Notes: generated by a model not told the origin, from the sequence alone. Positions 26,611-40,200 are shown, numbered from the stretch's first letter. The stretch: DNA of 64,000 nt from Tomocerus qinae (GCA_020055645.1 CM034548.1:31980201-32044200); one strand, 5' to 3'. A program made the numbers and translations.

Positions 26611-27384
26611 ATGATACCCAAGTTTTGAAAGGAAATTGATGGAATAGATTACATTACTTTGTAAATTTTTATATACAGATTAGACATCAAAGCTATAACA
26701 CATCGCTTCAAACAGCTGATTTTACATTTAACCGGTTACTACATGCATATGTCCTAAGTTAATCGCATTATTTTCCTGATGATAAAACATAGTTGTGATT
26801 CTTGTGATTGTAACTGACTATGTGACGCATGCAATTGGAGATAAACTCTAACATTCAACATTCCATTGCACCTTATCTCAATCAGGCTGCATTAGCACAT
26901 GGTCGCCCATTGCGAATCAGTTTTTTATGTAACGATGAATACGTTAGCAATCAAGCAGTACCCATATATATTACAGTCACTATATAAAGTAAAGTAATTA
27001 ATTAACACATGATATAATTTTTTCAACAGGACGACAGGGTGTCCAGCAACTGACCACACTAGAGAGTAGACACTACTATTTGCAGAAAAAAGAAACGATT
27101 TAGATAAATAAAACGATTATACAACCTATACTAGTAGGATATATAGTAACCAAACAAATCGCGGCTAAAAGAAGTTCATCTACATATCTATATACGTTCC
27201 TTTTTACAGTATACAGGTACAGCTACTCATTTTTATCCACGATTCTTCTAAATTTTGTTAGTGATTATTTTCATAAAATTTAAGTTATATAACAATGGAA
27301 TCATGTGACAAAATTTCCTTCATTTTTTAAGTTTCATGTACTTTTACTTAACCAGATTTTTCACTTCACTCAACTGTTAAAAAA

Positions 27385-29492
27385 ATGGAAGCTAATTGTG
27401 CAGATCAGGAATCTCAAAACGACGAGATGATGGCTCTTGAAAGTATTTTGGATACCAAGGATTTTAAAGTGTTTCCAGGACCGACGCCGTCTGGTCAAAT
27501 GAATATTGAAGTATCAATCTCGGAGACGTTTTCGCTAACCCTCAACGTTCCTGATAAACCTTTTCATCTCAAGGACCTGAAAGTAAATGATAATCTTGAC
27601 GAAAACGCTCAGTCTCAAGCACCTAGCGTCTTGGAAGAAACCCGGCCTATGAAAGTTGGCATACGGCATCTACCTCCTATGGTTCTTCATTTTACTCTGC
27701 CTCAAAATTATCCTTCTGAGTCAAAGCCTGCGATCATATTGTCCTCGAAGTGGTTGGATCGTAAATCTGTAAGTACTTACTCGTAATGATTCCTGAAGAA
27801 TACCAAAGTCATAAATACTTTAAATAATTCTATAAAATTTTTATTTAAGGAAATATTTGATGCCATTATAATTTTTCATAGCTTTCTATTCTTTGTCGAA
27901 AACTGGACGAACTTTGGGAAGAAAACAAAGGCATGGCAATTTTATACTTGTGGTATACTGCTTTGAAGGAAGATACATTTTCAATCCTGGGCATCAATGA
28001 CGCGTATGATATTTCTTGGTGCTTGCAAATTGGAAGTAATTTGTCCATACTGACTCCGGAAGAAGTGACTCAGATTAAGAATGAAAAGTGTCAAAAGTCT
28101 GACGTGGGCGCCAGATATTCTCCTTCTGTAGAATCTCCGCAAAGTGGCACATGTAGTAATGTAGGCGAATCTCTTAACCGAGTTCAAAGGAGCGGTCGAA
28201 ATTCACAAACCCGCAGACTTCAAAAAGTTCCTTCTCTGGATAAAAGGGCTGTGTTTGATGGCCGCCAAAAAGATTCCACCCTTTGGGATTTTTTGCTTAC
28301 TTACGATCAAGAAGAAAGAAATAAAGAGTTTCAGACTCGCAGCCACTCCTGCGAAATATGCTTGATGGAAAAGAAGGGAACCAACTGCTTTCAATTCTCT
28401 TGTCAACATGTTTTCTGCCAGCAATGTGTGAAGGAGTACTTCTCTACTCATATTCAGGAAGGAAGTATTGCTAGTATCAAGTGCCCAGATTTAAAATGCA
28501 AAACTGTGCCTACTCACGCTCAAGTAATATGTTACAATGTTTTTAAATACTTTATAGAATTAAGTCTAATTGAAATAACTAAAAATCAGTAAATGATCTC
28601 TGTACATTCATAAAATAGCAATATAATATTTTTTAAAGGTTCGAATGGCTGTAAGTGAAGAGCTGTTTCTCCGGTACGACGAATTGTTATTAAAGAGGAC
28701 CTTAGAAAGCATGCCTGATATATTATATTGTCCTCGACCTAACTGCGATTCTCCTGTCATTTCTGACCCTAATGACAAGTTGGCTTTATGCAACAAATGC
28801 AACTACACTTTCTGCTCCATTTGCCGGATGGTATTTCATGGAGTTGAACCTTGCCGTTTCCGAACGAGTATGAAAATTTATTTATCGTCTAGACAACAAT
28901 ATATGTACTTGTGTCATTGTGTCATGTTGATAACAATAATTGTTTTTAAAGATGATAAGAAACATGTGTACCAAAAGTACATAACTGGGACTGATGATGA
29001 TAAGAAAAAATTAGAATTAACTTATGGTAAGAAACAGTTGAATCTTTTAATACAAACCGTGATGTCCGAAGAATGGGTCCAAAGTCGAAGCAAACCATGT
29101 CCACACTGCTCTGTCCCCATTGAGGTAACAATATATTTCTATTTGTTTAATAATATTTGTTTTTCAACTTCATTAAATGCCGTAGCTTTATTCATTTAAG
29201 CTGCTTCCCCTAAAGTGTTGATGTTTATTCCTTACAGAAATTTGAAGGTTGTAACAAAGTTACTTGCTTTAAGTGCAACACTTACTTCTGTTGGAAATGT
29301 TTGGCTCATTTGGACCATGGAAATCCCTACTTTCACTTCAATGATCCAAACTCGAAGTGTTACAGTCAACTCTTTTGGAATGTCGAAGATGAAGATGAGG
29401 ATGATGATATGGCAGATTGGGACAGGGACGATTGGACTGATGAAGATGAAGAAGAAGATGAAAATGAAGGGCTGGAACCTCACTACAACTGA
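27385..29492 (+). CDS. RNF14: RNF14-like RWD-RBR E3 ubiquitin ligase
   Basis: Exons 27385-27768, 27882-28523, 28639-28867, 28952-29124 and 29238-29492 join in frame to 560 residues. Order: RWD domain (about 1-175, ending in ALKEDTFSILGI); a Ser/Arg-rich linker; RING1 (from C285, CEICLMEKKGTNC); IBR (from C373, CPRPNCDSPV, CNKCNYTFCSIC); RING2 (from C468, CPHCSVPIEKFEGCNKVTC). In RBR ligases the Cys after the RING2 glycine accepts ubiquitin from the E2; here it is C481, present. After RING2 come the RNF14-typical NPYFHFND block and an acidic tail. The fit to RNF14 is close, but the protein is longer than the human one (474 residues), mostly in the linker. The start ATG is preceded by an A-rich context. 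The family acts in the cytosol and nucleus, including on crosslinked or stalled ribosomal proteins. Confidence 0.93.
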
Positions 29493-31883
29493 GTCGTATA
29501 TTCTTCGCGTTCTTACAAGTTAGACCTTTTAAATCAAAGTCATACGTAATACTTCAGTCAACTATTCCTACTATTTTTGGGATACTGATTTCAGAAATAC
29601 AGTGGTACTAGTTTACAAAAATCTCTAGCTTTTGCAGACGGTAATTAAAATCTCAAAAAACTATATGCAAAAGCTATATAAAACATCTTTTTCTGGATGA
29701 AAAAGAAAATAGTGACGAATTCTTTTCAAAATTCTTAATATACAGCTTTGCATCTTTTACAAAGTCTGTTGTTTCAAGATTAAAGGTGCAGTTGTTGACT
29801 GTGTTGATGAATTTGAAGAGTTGACTTTGGTAGCTGCAAACTACTACGACTACGATATAAGCGGTTTCCCGATTGTAATTACTTATTAACAATTAACCTG
29901 TGTATTGAAGTGTATATGATACGTATCCACCCAAATATTCCACTTACGTTACGCATAATTATCCGTTTCAAATTTCTTGTTAGCACAGTAAGAGATTAAA
30001 ATATGTTTGCTTAGTTAAATATAGTAAGATTAGAAATCCATATTCAAGTCGTTGAACTGAAAGTTATTGTTATGGAAGTCCTCTAATCGATAGTCTAATC
30101 TAATCATATTTTGTAAATTCGTCTTGACAGTGATGCTTATAAGTTTCATTAATAGTTAAGTATAGTCCTGATTAGTTATAGATTTGCCATTTCTATGCTC
30201 ACTTCAGTGAGTCAGAAGATAATACAGTTATTTTGTTGCTGTATTAAAACTTAAAATTACACTATATGTAAAAACTTTCAGATGGTTGTCGTTGTCATCT
30301 GTGATTGTCGTGAATTGTGACGTACAGTATAGCTATCACAATATGCCAAATTATTTGTATTAATAATTGTTCTCATGTGTAAACCAATCAAAAGTAGAAT
30401 CTAAATATTACTTAGTGGCGTAGTTTTGTAAGTTACAGATTACAGATAAATTAATACAATGTTTAAAGTGATGTATAATTACTATTATACTCTTACAGTC
30501 AAGTTACAAGTGTAACAGATTAGTTTGTATGGCACGTAACTGGTAAGCTCTCTTTAGTTTAACTTAAAAATATTAAATTAACATGAGAGCTGAAAAAATC
30601 GTGTGTATGCATCTCTAAGCGTAAATACTACCTGTATTGTACTTTCAAAATCATATTTCAGGAACATTGTTAGAAAAAAATGCGTTAGAAATTAGCAGAT
30701 TGTTTATATGTTCGCTGAAGGCTGTGTATGTTTGCAAACGAAAATAGAATTTTGTTATAATATTAAAAGCAGCCTAATAAGCATTATATTGATATTCAAA
30801 CTCTGGAGCAAGAGTTGAATATTTGTAATTGTTCAATGTTGATGTTTTAATGGCATAATGTAACTGTTATTGTGATATGCACTAAGAAAATCTGCGAATT
30901 GGAAACAAAAAACCCGCAGTTTATATGTACCCGGCTACATAAACGTTGTGACCAATTTCTCCATTTCTATTTTTCATTGGTACATGAATTATCTCTGTAG
31001 TATGTAACTGTTATAAAAATTAAAACGAAAACTGATATACATGTATACAAGGTTAAGGCTTCAGAGTTGATAGTTAATGTTAAAGGCTGATAAAGAACAA
31101 ACCTTCACAACAACGGAAATAATTACTAGTATATGTAATGCTAAAATACCCACAAACGTCGTTTTTACTCGTTCGTATACATAACTATGAAAACATTAAG
31201 TAAAACTGGAGCAAAAAACGAACGATGATTAAGGATTATTTAGATGATTTAAAACAAGCATGTAATGTGGATTAAACGCAAATGTATTTACCTGAAGATT
31301 CTATTGAATTTGTATAAATTTGTTCACCTTTAGTATTTTGTTGTAGTATATTTTGATAGGTATTTTAATCTTGCCTATGTAATAGACTACCCTTCCATAA
31401 AATATTCAATATTAAAAAGTTCTCCTATTACATGGTTTAAAAATGGTAATATTCAAAGTAAATGTTCAAACATTAATAAAAACTCAATTATAAAATGTAG
31501 TTTTGTTGTAGCTTTGTTATGGTTTTATTTTAATCCTATTTGTGACAATAAAACTATTTAAAAACACGCTAACCAATGCGGTAAGTTGCTTCATACACTT
31601 AAGAGTATATTATGGTATATTTTCAAGTGGAAATGGAAATATGCTGTTGAACATAAGTGACTCTTTTACAATACAAATTCCACTTATAAAATGAATTAAA
31701 ATGAAACAGCTGCTGCACAAATAGACAATTAGTATTTCATTTATTTATTTTCAACATTTATCAACATCATTTAACAATTAGCGAATAAAAAACTTCACAT
31801 ATTAAAGTATAAATATAATATCAAATCTTCAATAGCCCGTTAGTTAAGGAAGTACTTACATAATATTTTCAGACCTCAATATG
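29493..31883. other. Convergent intergenic region, RBR ligase to EIF1AD
   Basis: The two genes converge here, so both 3' UTRs must lie within. A minus-strand AATAAA at about 31741-31750 fits the EIF1AD end. On the plus strand several AATAAA-like sites occur near 31545-31550, but which one the RBR gene uses cannot be decided. No further gene was recognised. Confidence 0.55.
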
Positions 31884-32858
31884 TCACTGATGAATTAGAG
31901 AAACGTCACTAGGAGTATTTTTGTCATTTTGGGGGTTTGGGCTAGGATATGAAACGCGAATGCGAATTGCGTTGACCAGTCTACTAACATCTGTTCCATT
32001 ATTAGTGTCATCCGAGGAGTCACATTCAGCACCAAATTCGAAGGATTCACATTCAGTTTGTTCTGGAAGTTCTCCAGTAGTTACAGTAACTGCACTTGAC
32101 GACATGAGAGTTATGTAATCGTTTTTGATTGAACTTCCACTTTTTGTGTCCACCTGGATGTTAACCTCACTTTTCTGTTGCAGAATCATCTTTTCCTTAT
32201 TTTCCTGTTCTATTTCCGATAATTCTCCAGAATTTTCTGAATCCGAAACTTCCGAGTCCGAAGAATCGCTGAAGGATGGCATGGGAGATAATTCTCTGGT
32301 CCCTTTCAAGTCTCTTTGAAAAAACTTCAAATACTCGTCTTTCAATTTTCCAACGTCTTCATTATCCAAGTTGCCTTTCACGTCAGGGAGCCAAGTTCCA
32401 CTGTTTATAAGCTCTATGACACATTTTTCCGAAATGACACAAACGATTTCCCCTTTGACCTTGTTTCCTTCCAGCACTGGGTCGATTACCAAGCAATTTC
32501 CTTTCTGGAGCCACACAGTTTTACGATACTTTTTTGGCATTGACACTAAAAATTCACTTCCTTGATAGTTTTCCACTGAGTGCAGATTGTTACCTCGACC
32601 TACAATCAACAAGTTTTAAGAGTGCAATTATTTGAATAAAGTTTTTAGCATGTTTAAATTTTCTACCTCTGCAAAGCAACGGATATGTTTTAAAAAATGT
32701 TGCTACTAACGAATCAGCGAAAAACTTTTTCATTGGTGAATTTTATTAATTCTTAATTTTAGCATACCTTGGAGATATTTAACGATCTGTTGATCTTTTG
32801 AAGGCGTATAATCATCTTTGAGGAATTCCTGGAACACGTTTTTCTTCTGCATTGACAT
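31884..32858 (-). CDS. EIF1AD: EIF1AD, eIF1A-domain RNA-binding protein
   Basis: On the minus strand, exon 32858-32768 joins exon 32599-31884 across an intron with good sites (CAAG|gtatgc, tgtag|GTCGAGG) to give 268 residues. The N-terminal half is an S1/OB-fold eIF1A-like domain with family landmarks: DQQIVKYLQGRGNNLHSVE, EFLVSMPKKYRKTVWLQKGN, DPVLEGNKVKGEI and VIELINSGTWLP. EIF1AD is a mostly nuclear relative of eIF1A; a role in ribosome biogenesis or translation is known only in outline. The Ser/Asp/Glu-rich tail (about 120-268) is longer than in the human protein (165 residues in total), though it is similarly acidic and disordered. The first ATG (MSMQKKN) aligns with the human start, but the frame stays open upstream to a splice acceptor at 32954 and may continue into another exon. 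Confidence 0.93.
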
Positions 32859-35580
32859 GACTAAAGTTTTGAAGGAGGTATTGCTGTCCAATATTTTTCC
32901 GTCGTCGACGTTGGCACAATTAGAACCCAGATGCTTTAGTAAACAGTAAACCCGCTAACAAAAAAGCAAATAATTAATCAGATATATTACCGATGACAAT
33001 AAAAATGTACACAATTATCAAGAATAAAAACATTATTTAATACCTACTACCTTTGACTATAAATTGTAGTTCCAGACCAGTTACCAGGGACAGATTTTTA
33101 TCCCGTTCTCCCAGGAAAACTAAAAACTACGACTAAACTGCTACGATTGTTAGATCTGGACTAGTTTGTAGTATCTAAATTTGTGCCAGTGGCCAAACTT
33201 ATTGAAAACTATATGCCTCCTGTGCTAATTCATAATTAAATGGGACAAAATGTCAAAAAATAAACAAATTGAAAAACTGTAGACAGATATTTAGAAACTA
33301 GAGCTGCATTTCTCATGTGACGAGACGTGATCTTATAGGATTGTTATACGTGTATCATACAGAGAACGGTGCACTTTGCATACATATAGTGGCAGCTGTC
33401 ACTATTCATGATAAAAATAGTAGTACACTTTAGAGAAGCAATCATCAAGTCAGCAATGCTAGTAGTACTTGAAAATGTACATGGTGAAAGTAGAACTTTA
33501 CATCAACCAAGGATATCTACGATGGTGTTTCATTTCATCGTAATAACTGACAGAGACGCAAATCTTTGAGAAATCAATCCTATAAATACCTACTAAATTA
33601 ATTCTAAATTCTAAAGCCAAGCCCGTATCGTCATAATTATGACTAACTTTACGATATACTAACAAAAATTGTAAACATGTTATAGTTATAAACCCAACAT
33701 TACTGCATTCAGGGAAAGAGTACATGCTTGCGTTAGCTCTATTCAATTCGAAAAATAAATTGCGTAGCATCAACAAGACTACAAAATTTTAAGGTGCACA
33801 GTTTGTAAAATGTAAAGCGATCTGTCTAAATTGATGACTAACTTGACATTGTTATGGAAGACGGGTACTTTGCATAGGCACTTTCCATTCTGTTAAAAAG
33901 TGTGAGTTATAAATTGCATGGAATAAATTTTCTGATATTTTGTCAGGATATTTTTATAGTAGAGTAAACGGTACTTACCAGTTACCACTAGTATGATTTA
34001 CGCTATGCGTTTGCAAAGGTAGAGCTTACTCCAAAATAGCTGGTGCAATAACTACTCAAGTAATGGGTTTTCTCTTATGTCATGACTTGCTCCGTTGCTT
34101 CCCTTTACTGAAATGTTTTAAAAAATATTAAACCAAGAAATTTTTCTTAAAATTGACATTGACTTCCTTGGCAATATCACTACTAATATAAACATAATCG
34201 GAATTCTTGTTATCAATAAATACCATTATTACAGGTATTACAAAAGTTTTACCTCCTTTCATTTTCCACTAAATTAGGTTGTCGGCTAACCATCATTCGG
34301 CGTTCGAATATGTTTCATAAGGCGATCGGTTAAGTAACATTCAATGGTCGTGCATGAAGTCTTGCCCATAATTTGCCACTACTATATATACCAACCAGAA
34401 CCACACGTTCACTGTATGGTTGATGAGTTGTTCGATTTCCCTTTTGTCTTCTCGTTGGTGCCACTGTCTGTACCTTCTTCAATATTTCTGGTTTTTCAGC
34501 AATATTGCCATCACTATTCAAATTTTAACCCTATTCGTTCCAGGAAGGATCATATGCGTCACAATCTGCAGCATCTGAAACCACTCATTTCGTAAGTATA
34601 CAAGTTATTTTATATTAATATCTCAATATATGATAAACATCAATATAAGTTGCAAATAAATCAATTCAATTACGCAAAAGTATTGACCAGCACATGACTA
34701 CATTATTATTAAATTTTATATACTACCGAATGATATTACGTGTAAGTATCTGTTAAATTTTGTAAAATATTTTACTTATGTCGATTATGTCTGTAGTTTT
34801 GTAAGAAATGTTAAAGAATGACAATAATGATGTAATATTAATTGAGTAATTATTTCCAAGTTCATTAACAGCGCCAATTACCTTCCTTCCTAGGAAGGAG
34901 CTGTTTCTCATAATAATATGTATAAAAAGACACATTTGATTGCTGTCTGGAAGACAATTCTTCTACATAAATGTCCTTTACACACTTACGAAATGTTTGT
35001 AAATTTAGTAAGTATTGGTTCAAACCCCATATTTTACGAAAGGTTATCAGGGTTGACCTTGAGTGAATCAAAATTTTTGTCACGAAAATCGCCGCTCCAA
35101 CTTACTGTATTATATTTAATATTGATGTATTTTCTTGTCATCAAAATAAAAAATCTGTAAATATATAACAGTAAACACTACTACACTATTAACGTACACT
35201 ATTATGAAGATTGTTTTAATAATTAACGCCCTATAAAATAAACGGGAGTAAAATCAAATTAAGTTTTTAACAAAAAATACATCTGTAATTCAAAAAAAAT
35301 GTTTTTCCAACTTGAGATGACTATGTAAATATTTATAAATAAAAATTCACACTGAGGCATATTTTGTAGAGCTTTTGGAGAGCTTAAAGTATATTACAAT
35401 ACCGTTACACTCTCAAGATGAGGATAAAAGCTCAAGAATGTTGATTTGATCGAATGAAGAATATTAATCATAATAATGAAGATTATGTCATATGTCAGCC
35501 AATACATTCGTCAAGTTTTATTTTCTATGCAAAAAAATGTAGCAATAATATTATAATATAAAATTGATGTAAAAACTTAC

Positions 35581-35631
35581 TTGAGACAATAGTGCAGATT
35601 TGTCAGTGTGCAATGAAAACGATCTTCTCAT
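35581..35631 (-). CDS. EIF1AD: Possible extra 5' coding exon of EIF1AD
   Basis: A minus-strand ATG at 35631 opens 17 codons ending exactly at a consensus donor (CAA|gtaagt, intron from 35580). The acceptor at 32954 (ttgttag|CGGG) starts a segment open in the same phase for 32 codons up to the EIF1AD start at 32858. Joined, this adds 49 residues upstream of MSMQKKN. Phase agreement and the consensus sites support it. The added residues resemble nothing I know in EIF1AD, so it could equally be a 5' UTR exon whose frame is open by chance. Confidence 0.35.
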
Positions 35632-36512
35632 AGTTATCCAAACATTATAATTTAATGAGGTGAAAACGACGAGACTAATATACTGCTGTTTAAATGAATT
35701 ACCCGAAGTTGTGATAAGTTATTTTTCCCTTTTTTAGACTGCCAACTGCAGAAATGCAAAACGAACAACGAAATGAAAATTGCACATTCTCTTAATAAAT
35801 CTGTCAATAAGAAACTGTAATGTAATAACTAGAAATTCAAAATAGGCACTATTTTTGCCATCCACGCACAGTGGTTTTGTAACGTTTTCACTGACGCGTT
35901 ATCCACGCCAACAACGCATACCTTCACGTTTTAAATTGTACTTACAAAGGTTGAAGTCATGCTTTGAGTACACAAACAAAAGTGAAAAGTGTAATAAATA
36001 ATGTGTATCCCCGGTGTGTGTAGTTGTTGGTTATGTACTAAGTACTACGAATCTTAAAAAAATGGAAGGGTATGGTCAATAATTTGTCACATGGCAAATC
36101 TAATCTAAAGTACAGATAGAGTGATAGAGTATGATAGCAAAGGATTAGTAGGGGCTTCGTTCAGTCGGGAAGATCCATGCAATAATTAATACACAAGACA
36201 AGTCAAAGTCGAGCACGTTCCTGACTCTCAGCTGCCGGGCAGTACAGCAAGTAGCAAGTAGTATTTAAAGAGTTGACAAGCCGCCGGAGCTGTCATTCAA
36301 TCGTGATCTTGCCGTTGGAGTTGGAGAGAAGAAGTCAAGCTGAACACGAGGGTTTGCTGTTGGCTAGTTTAGTACAGTTCTTTTGTTGTTTGTGACTCTT
36401 GCAGAGTTTGACAGTGACAGGTCAGGGGTGGTGGATTTTGTTATTGACATGTATTAAGCAATTGATTCCCAAATTTTAAAGAACTGATTTATCCAGTGAT
36501 ATATATTTCAAA

Positions 36513-36776
36513 ATGTGTATCCAGTGTGTATTAATTAGAGTTGTTCAAACTTGTGTGCTAGCCCATTTTTTCCTGGCTGTTGCTCACTTGCTTAGTGTTG
36601 CGTTAATGTTCTATCAGTACCAGAGTCTGGCACGTTTGTATATTGAACAATTGGATAGTGATAAAAGCAACAATAACACTGATGATGATAGTAATGATGA
36701 TGATGATGACGTAGATACCGATTACGACGAAGACAGTGGAGTGCCAAGAAGAGGCTGTGGATCAACTATTGGTTGA
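36513..36776 (+). CDS. Small hydrophobic-acidic ORF (87 residues), unknown
   Basis: A single uninterrupted frame has a good start context (CAAAATG). Residues about 8-35 are hydrophobic (VVQTCVLAHFFLAVAHLLSV) and would fit a signal anchor or one membrane span. They are followed by an Asn/Asp-rich acidic tail and a short basic end. AATAAA follows the stop within about 15 bases (36786). It lies just upstream of the ArfGAP 5' UTR acceptor (37216) on the same strand, so it could also be an upstream ORF or part of a 5' UTR intron. No family was recognised. The acidic tail is encoded by a GAT-rich repeat, which can stay open by chance. Confidence 0.3.
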   Translation: MCIQCVLIRVVQTCVLAHFFLAVAHLLSVALMFYQYQSLARLYIEQLDSDKSNNNTDDDSNDDDDDVDTDYDEDSGVPRRGCGSTIG

Positions 36777-37270
36777 AACTTCTAAAATAAAATATAACTT
36801 TTTATTGGTTTAAATGTGCATCTTGTACTGCTGCTCTAGAAGTCATTAGGTTTTGATAAGTTTAGTATTGAAGTGTTAATTAGTCATAATTACGTATAAA
36901 CTGAGTGTTCTAAAAGCTATGTCTCTACAAGGTGTTTGTCAACACAACTCAGGGGATAATTCCCATCTGACTCACGTATGTTTGTTACTATTAATTAGTA
37001 AAGTCCAGGTTGTTTTATATTTCATTGTCGATTCAACAGGTTTGTTTAGTCTTTTACAATGCAATGCTCTATTATGGTTTGCTAAATTCTTAGCATTGAA
37101 ATAAAAATAATACGGTAGACTCAACTGTTGTCAATATTCAAAACTAGAGGTACATTTGACAAAAACGCCATGTTAATTATAATTTCAAATTTAATGATTT
37201 TTTTTTCTTTTTCCAGATTAATTCGTTAACATTGGGAAGTCATAATAGTTTGCCTAAAACTATATTCAAT

Positions 37271-40200
37271 ATGGTTGAGGAAGGACCAAAGAGTAAAGCT
37301 GAGATTCAAGAGATTTTCCGACGTCTGCGAACGATATCAGCTAATCGAGTAAGCAATAAAAGTTGTATGGCAAATAATTAGCGAACATAAATATTTAATA
37401 TTTTTGTACACATTGATAATGAGTTTTTAACTGCTATTTTCAGGTTTGTTTCGATTGCAGCGCAAAAAATCCAACATGGGCTAGTGTGACGTATGGAGTG
37501 TTTATATGCATCGACTGTTCTGCCGTCCACCGTTCTTTAGGAGTTCATTTAACATTTGTGCGGTCAACACAGCTAGATACCAGCTGGACTTGGACACAAC
37601 TCCGAAATATGCAACTCGGTGGTAACGCGAATGCTGTAAGCTCGTTTTCTGTTTTAATTTCTAACAGGTTGTAAAATCTATAGTTAGTACGAGTTTTTAC
37701 AATTTTTGTAATTTGCTTGTAGTTTTCTCAATTTTAATATTATTTACTGTGTGCATTGAATAACCGCAGAATGCTTTCTTCAATCAACACCATTGCTCCA
37801 CTACCGATGCTCAGCAAAAGTACAATTCCCGGGCAGCCCAACTATATCGGGAAAAACTAAATCAAACAGTTGCCAAATACAATAAACTGCACGGAAATAA
37901 GGTAATTAATTAACTTCCTTTCGGATTTCAATTTTTTGAAATTCAGATTTTATAGAACTTTCGTCTCTTTGATTATAATAGATCGTCTTTGATGGAGACG
38001 ATAGTGCCGAACAAGAACAAGAAAAATTAACTGATTTCTTTGAAGAAATTCAGTCTGCTCAAGAATCTGTGGAAAGTATGGCCATAGACAATTCAGCTCG
38101 TTTATTTGGATCAAAAGTAAGGAAAAATATTTGGTATTTGAAAAAATGTTTGGATTTAAACGTTTGACTACATAAACTAATAGCAGAAATATAATTATAA
38201 TTTCACATTTTATTGCAGTCCTCCCGAAATGGTGCTGAAAAAGACGAGGAGGGTCCGAATGTTGAGGGCGTTTTATCTGCATCTGCACAAAATGCGGCTT
38301 CCGGACCTCGAAAATCTACGATCGGTCAACGGAAGCCAGCAAACAAGGTTAGTTAATCAAATTCAAATAGTTAAAAGACTTTTGTCGCATTAGACATTAT
38401 TTTTTTCGTTTGCCACTGTATTGGTTTCATTTTAATTGGTGTGCAGCATATGTTTTATACATAATATTACTAACATGTATTTCTATTCTGTTATCTACTT
38501 AGTGTAGTAGTGTACCTTTATTTAGCAAATAGATTAGAAAATAATGTATTCATTTTTATTGCAGATGATGGGAGCTAAGAAGGGTGGATTAGGTGCCCAA
38601 AAAGTGAAAGCCGATTTCTCTGAAATAGAAAAAGAGGCACAAAAACTGGACCAGATGAAAGAAAGACAAGATCAACAGGCAAAGTTTGATGCTGAACAGA
38701 GAGCTGTAGATGAAGAAAAACACGTAAGAACACTTAATAACTATTTTAGATGTTCTTAAAATCACCGAATTAATTCTTTATGGCTGATTTCTTAATTGAT
38801 CTATTTTTGTCAACAGATTGCTTCAATGAGTTTGGCGTATAAAGACATAAGTAAAATGCAGCAAAAACGAGCTGATCAATTTAAACATTCTGATCCAAAA
38901 AAGGCAGAGCAGGTTGAGCGTTTAGGAATGGGATTTGGTGTTCGATCGTACGTCAAATATTTAAGTTAAACATTTTATTCCTGTGCAGGAGATATTAAAT
39001 GAATTTTAATATAAATATGCTAAAATTATTGCAGGGGAGTCAGCCATTCTGCCATTAGTGACATGAAGACCATTGATCAAGAGACTCCAGCGTATAGTTC
39101 CAGAGGATCCAGTAGCTCTTTGTCTAATCAACGGAAATTTGATCCATTTTTTGAAGAATATGATGCTGACAACTCAGGATTTGTTGCTTCATCTGATCCA
39201 ATGAGATACAAACTAACTTCGTAAGTATTAACTTAGTTGAAGTAATGTTAATGTTTCCTTTCTGTTAAACCAACAAAAGTAATGTTGTTAGGTTTCTCGA
39301 ACTAACATGTATTAACACAAAATGTGTTGAGTTGACATTTAATTTTTAAACTATTATCGCTTGGTAATGCAAAATTAGTTTATCTTAAAATGAACTATAT
39401 AATGTTTGCAGTAGCACGCCTCCGAGATCGCAATCATCAGAATGGGAAGTAATAGAAAGTTCTCCACCACCCCATCGTCCCAAAGAAGAGGAATATCGAC
39501 CAAAAACTAGAGAGCCAGTCAGCTCATCAGCCAGTTACACCGATGACGCTCGTCAAAAATTTGGAAATGCAAAAGCTATTTCTTCTGATCAGTTTTTTAG
39601 TGGATCGAAGGATAATGATGTACATAAATCACTGAATTCTTTTAAATTATTAAAAAAACTACCATTCGGATAATAATAAATAAAAATATATTTGGTGTTT
39701 ACAGTATGAAAGAAAAGCCAATTTGTCACGTTTCGAAGGGCAGTCTTCCATATCCTCTGCTGATTATTTCGGTGACGGGCGACAGAAGCCCCTGCCACAG
39801 TCTTCGTCTTTCCAAACATTGCAAGTAAGTCGTACGTATATCCTTTTTAGTGCCATAAGGATCTACTGCCTGTGCACTACATAATATTTCCCTCTCTACC
39901 TATCTATCTATGTATATTTTAAAATAGTTTGACGACGGAAATGAGTTTTCGACCGTTCCTCTGGTATGATGCATTAACACATTGTACTCACCTTTCTGCT
40001 TCTCTTTACATATTTGTAATGCCACTTAATACATTTTAGAATTTTGGCTACTCGGCATTCATTTTACAGTATAAATAGACTAATTTTGCGTATTTAAAAG
40101 CATTCGTTATTGAATTCTTTATACTTAATGCATAGGTACCCAGTTACTGTACTGCTTTATTGATAATACATAGCTTATCATCTTAAACTATTTGAAAAAT

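Larger units (their letters stand above)
23781..27384. other. Intergenic region between NDK and the RBR ligase
   Basis: This holds the NDK 3' UTR and then AT-rich DNA without recognisable exons. Two foldback repeats lie in it (about 25922-26058 and 26140-26610). The 5' UTR of the RBR gene may begin just upstream of 27385; an acceptor-like pyrimidine tract with AG is seen near 27354. Confidence 0.6.
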
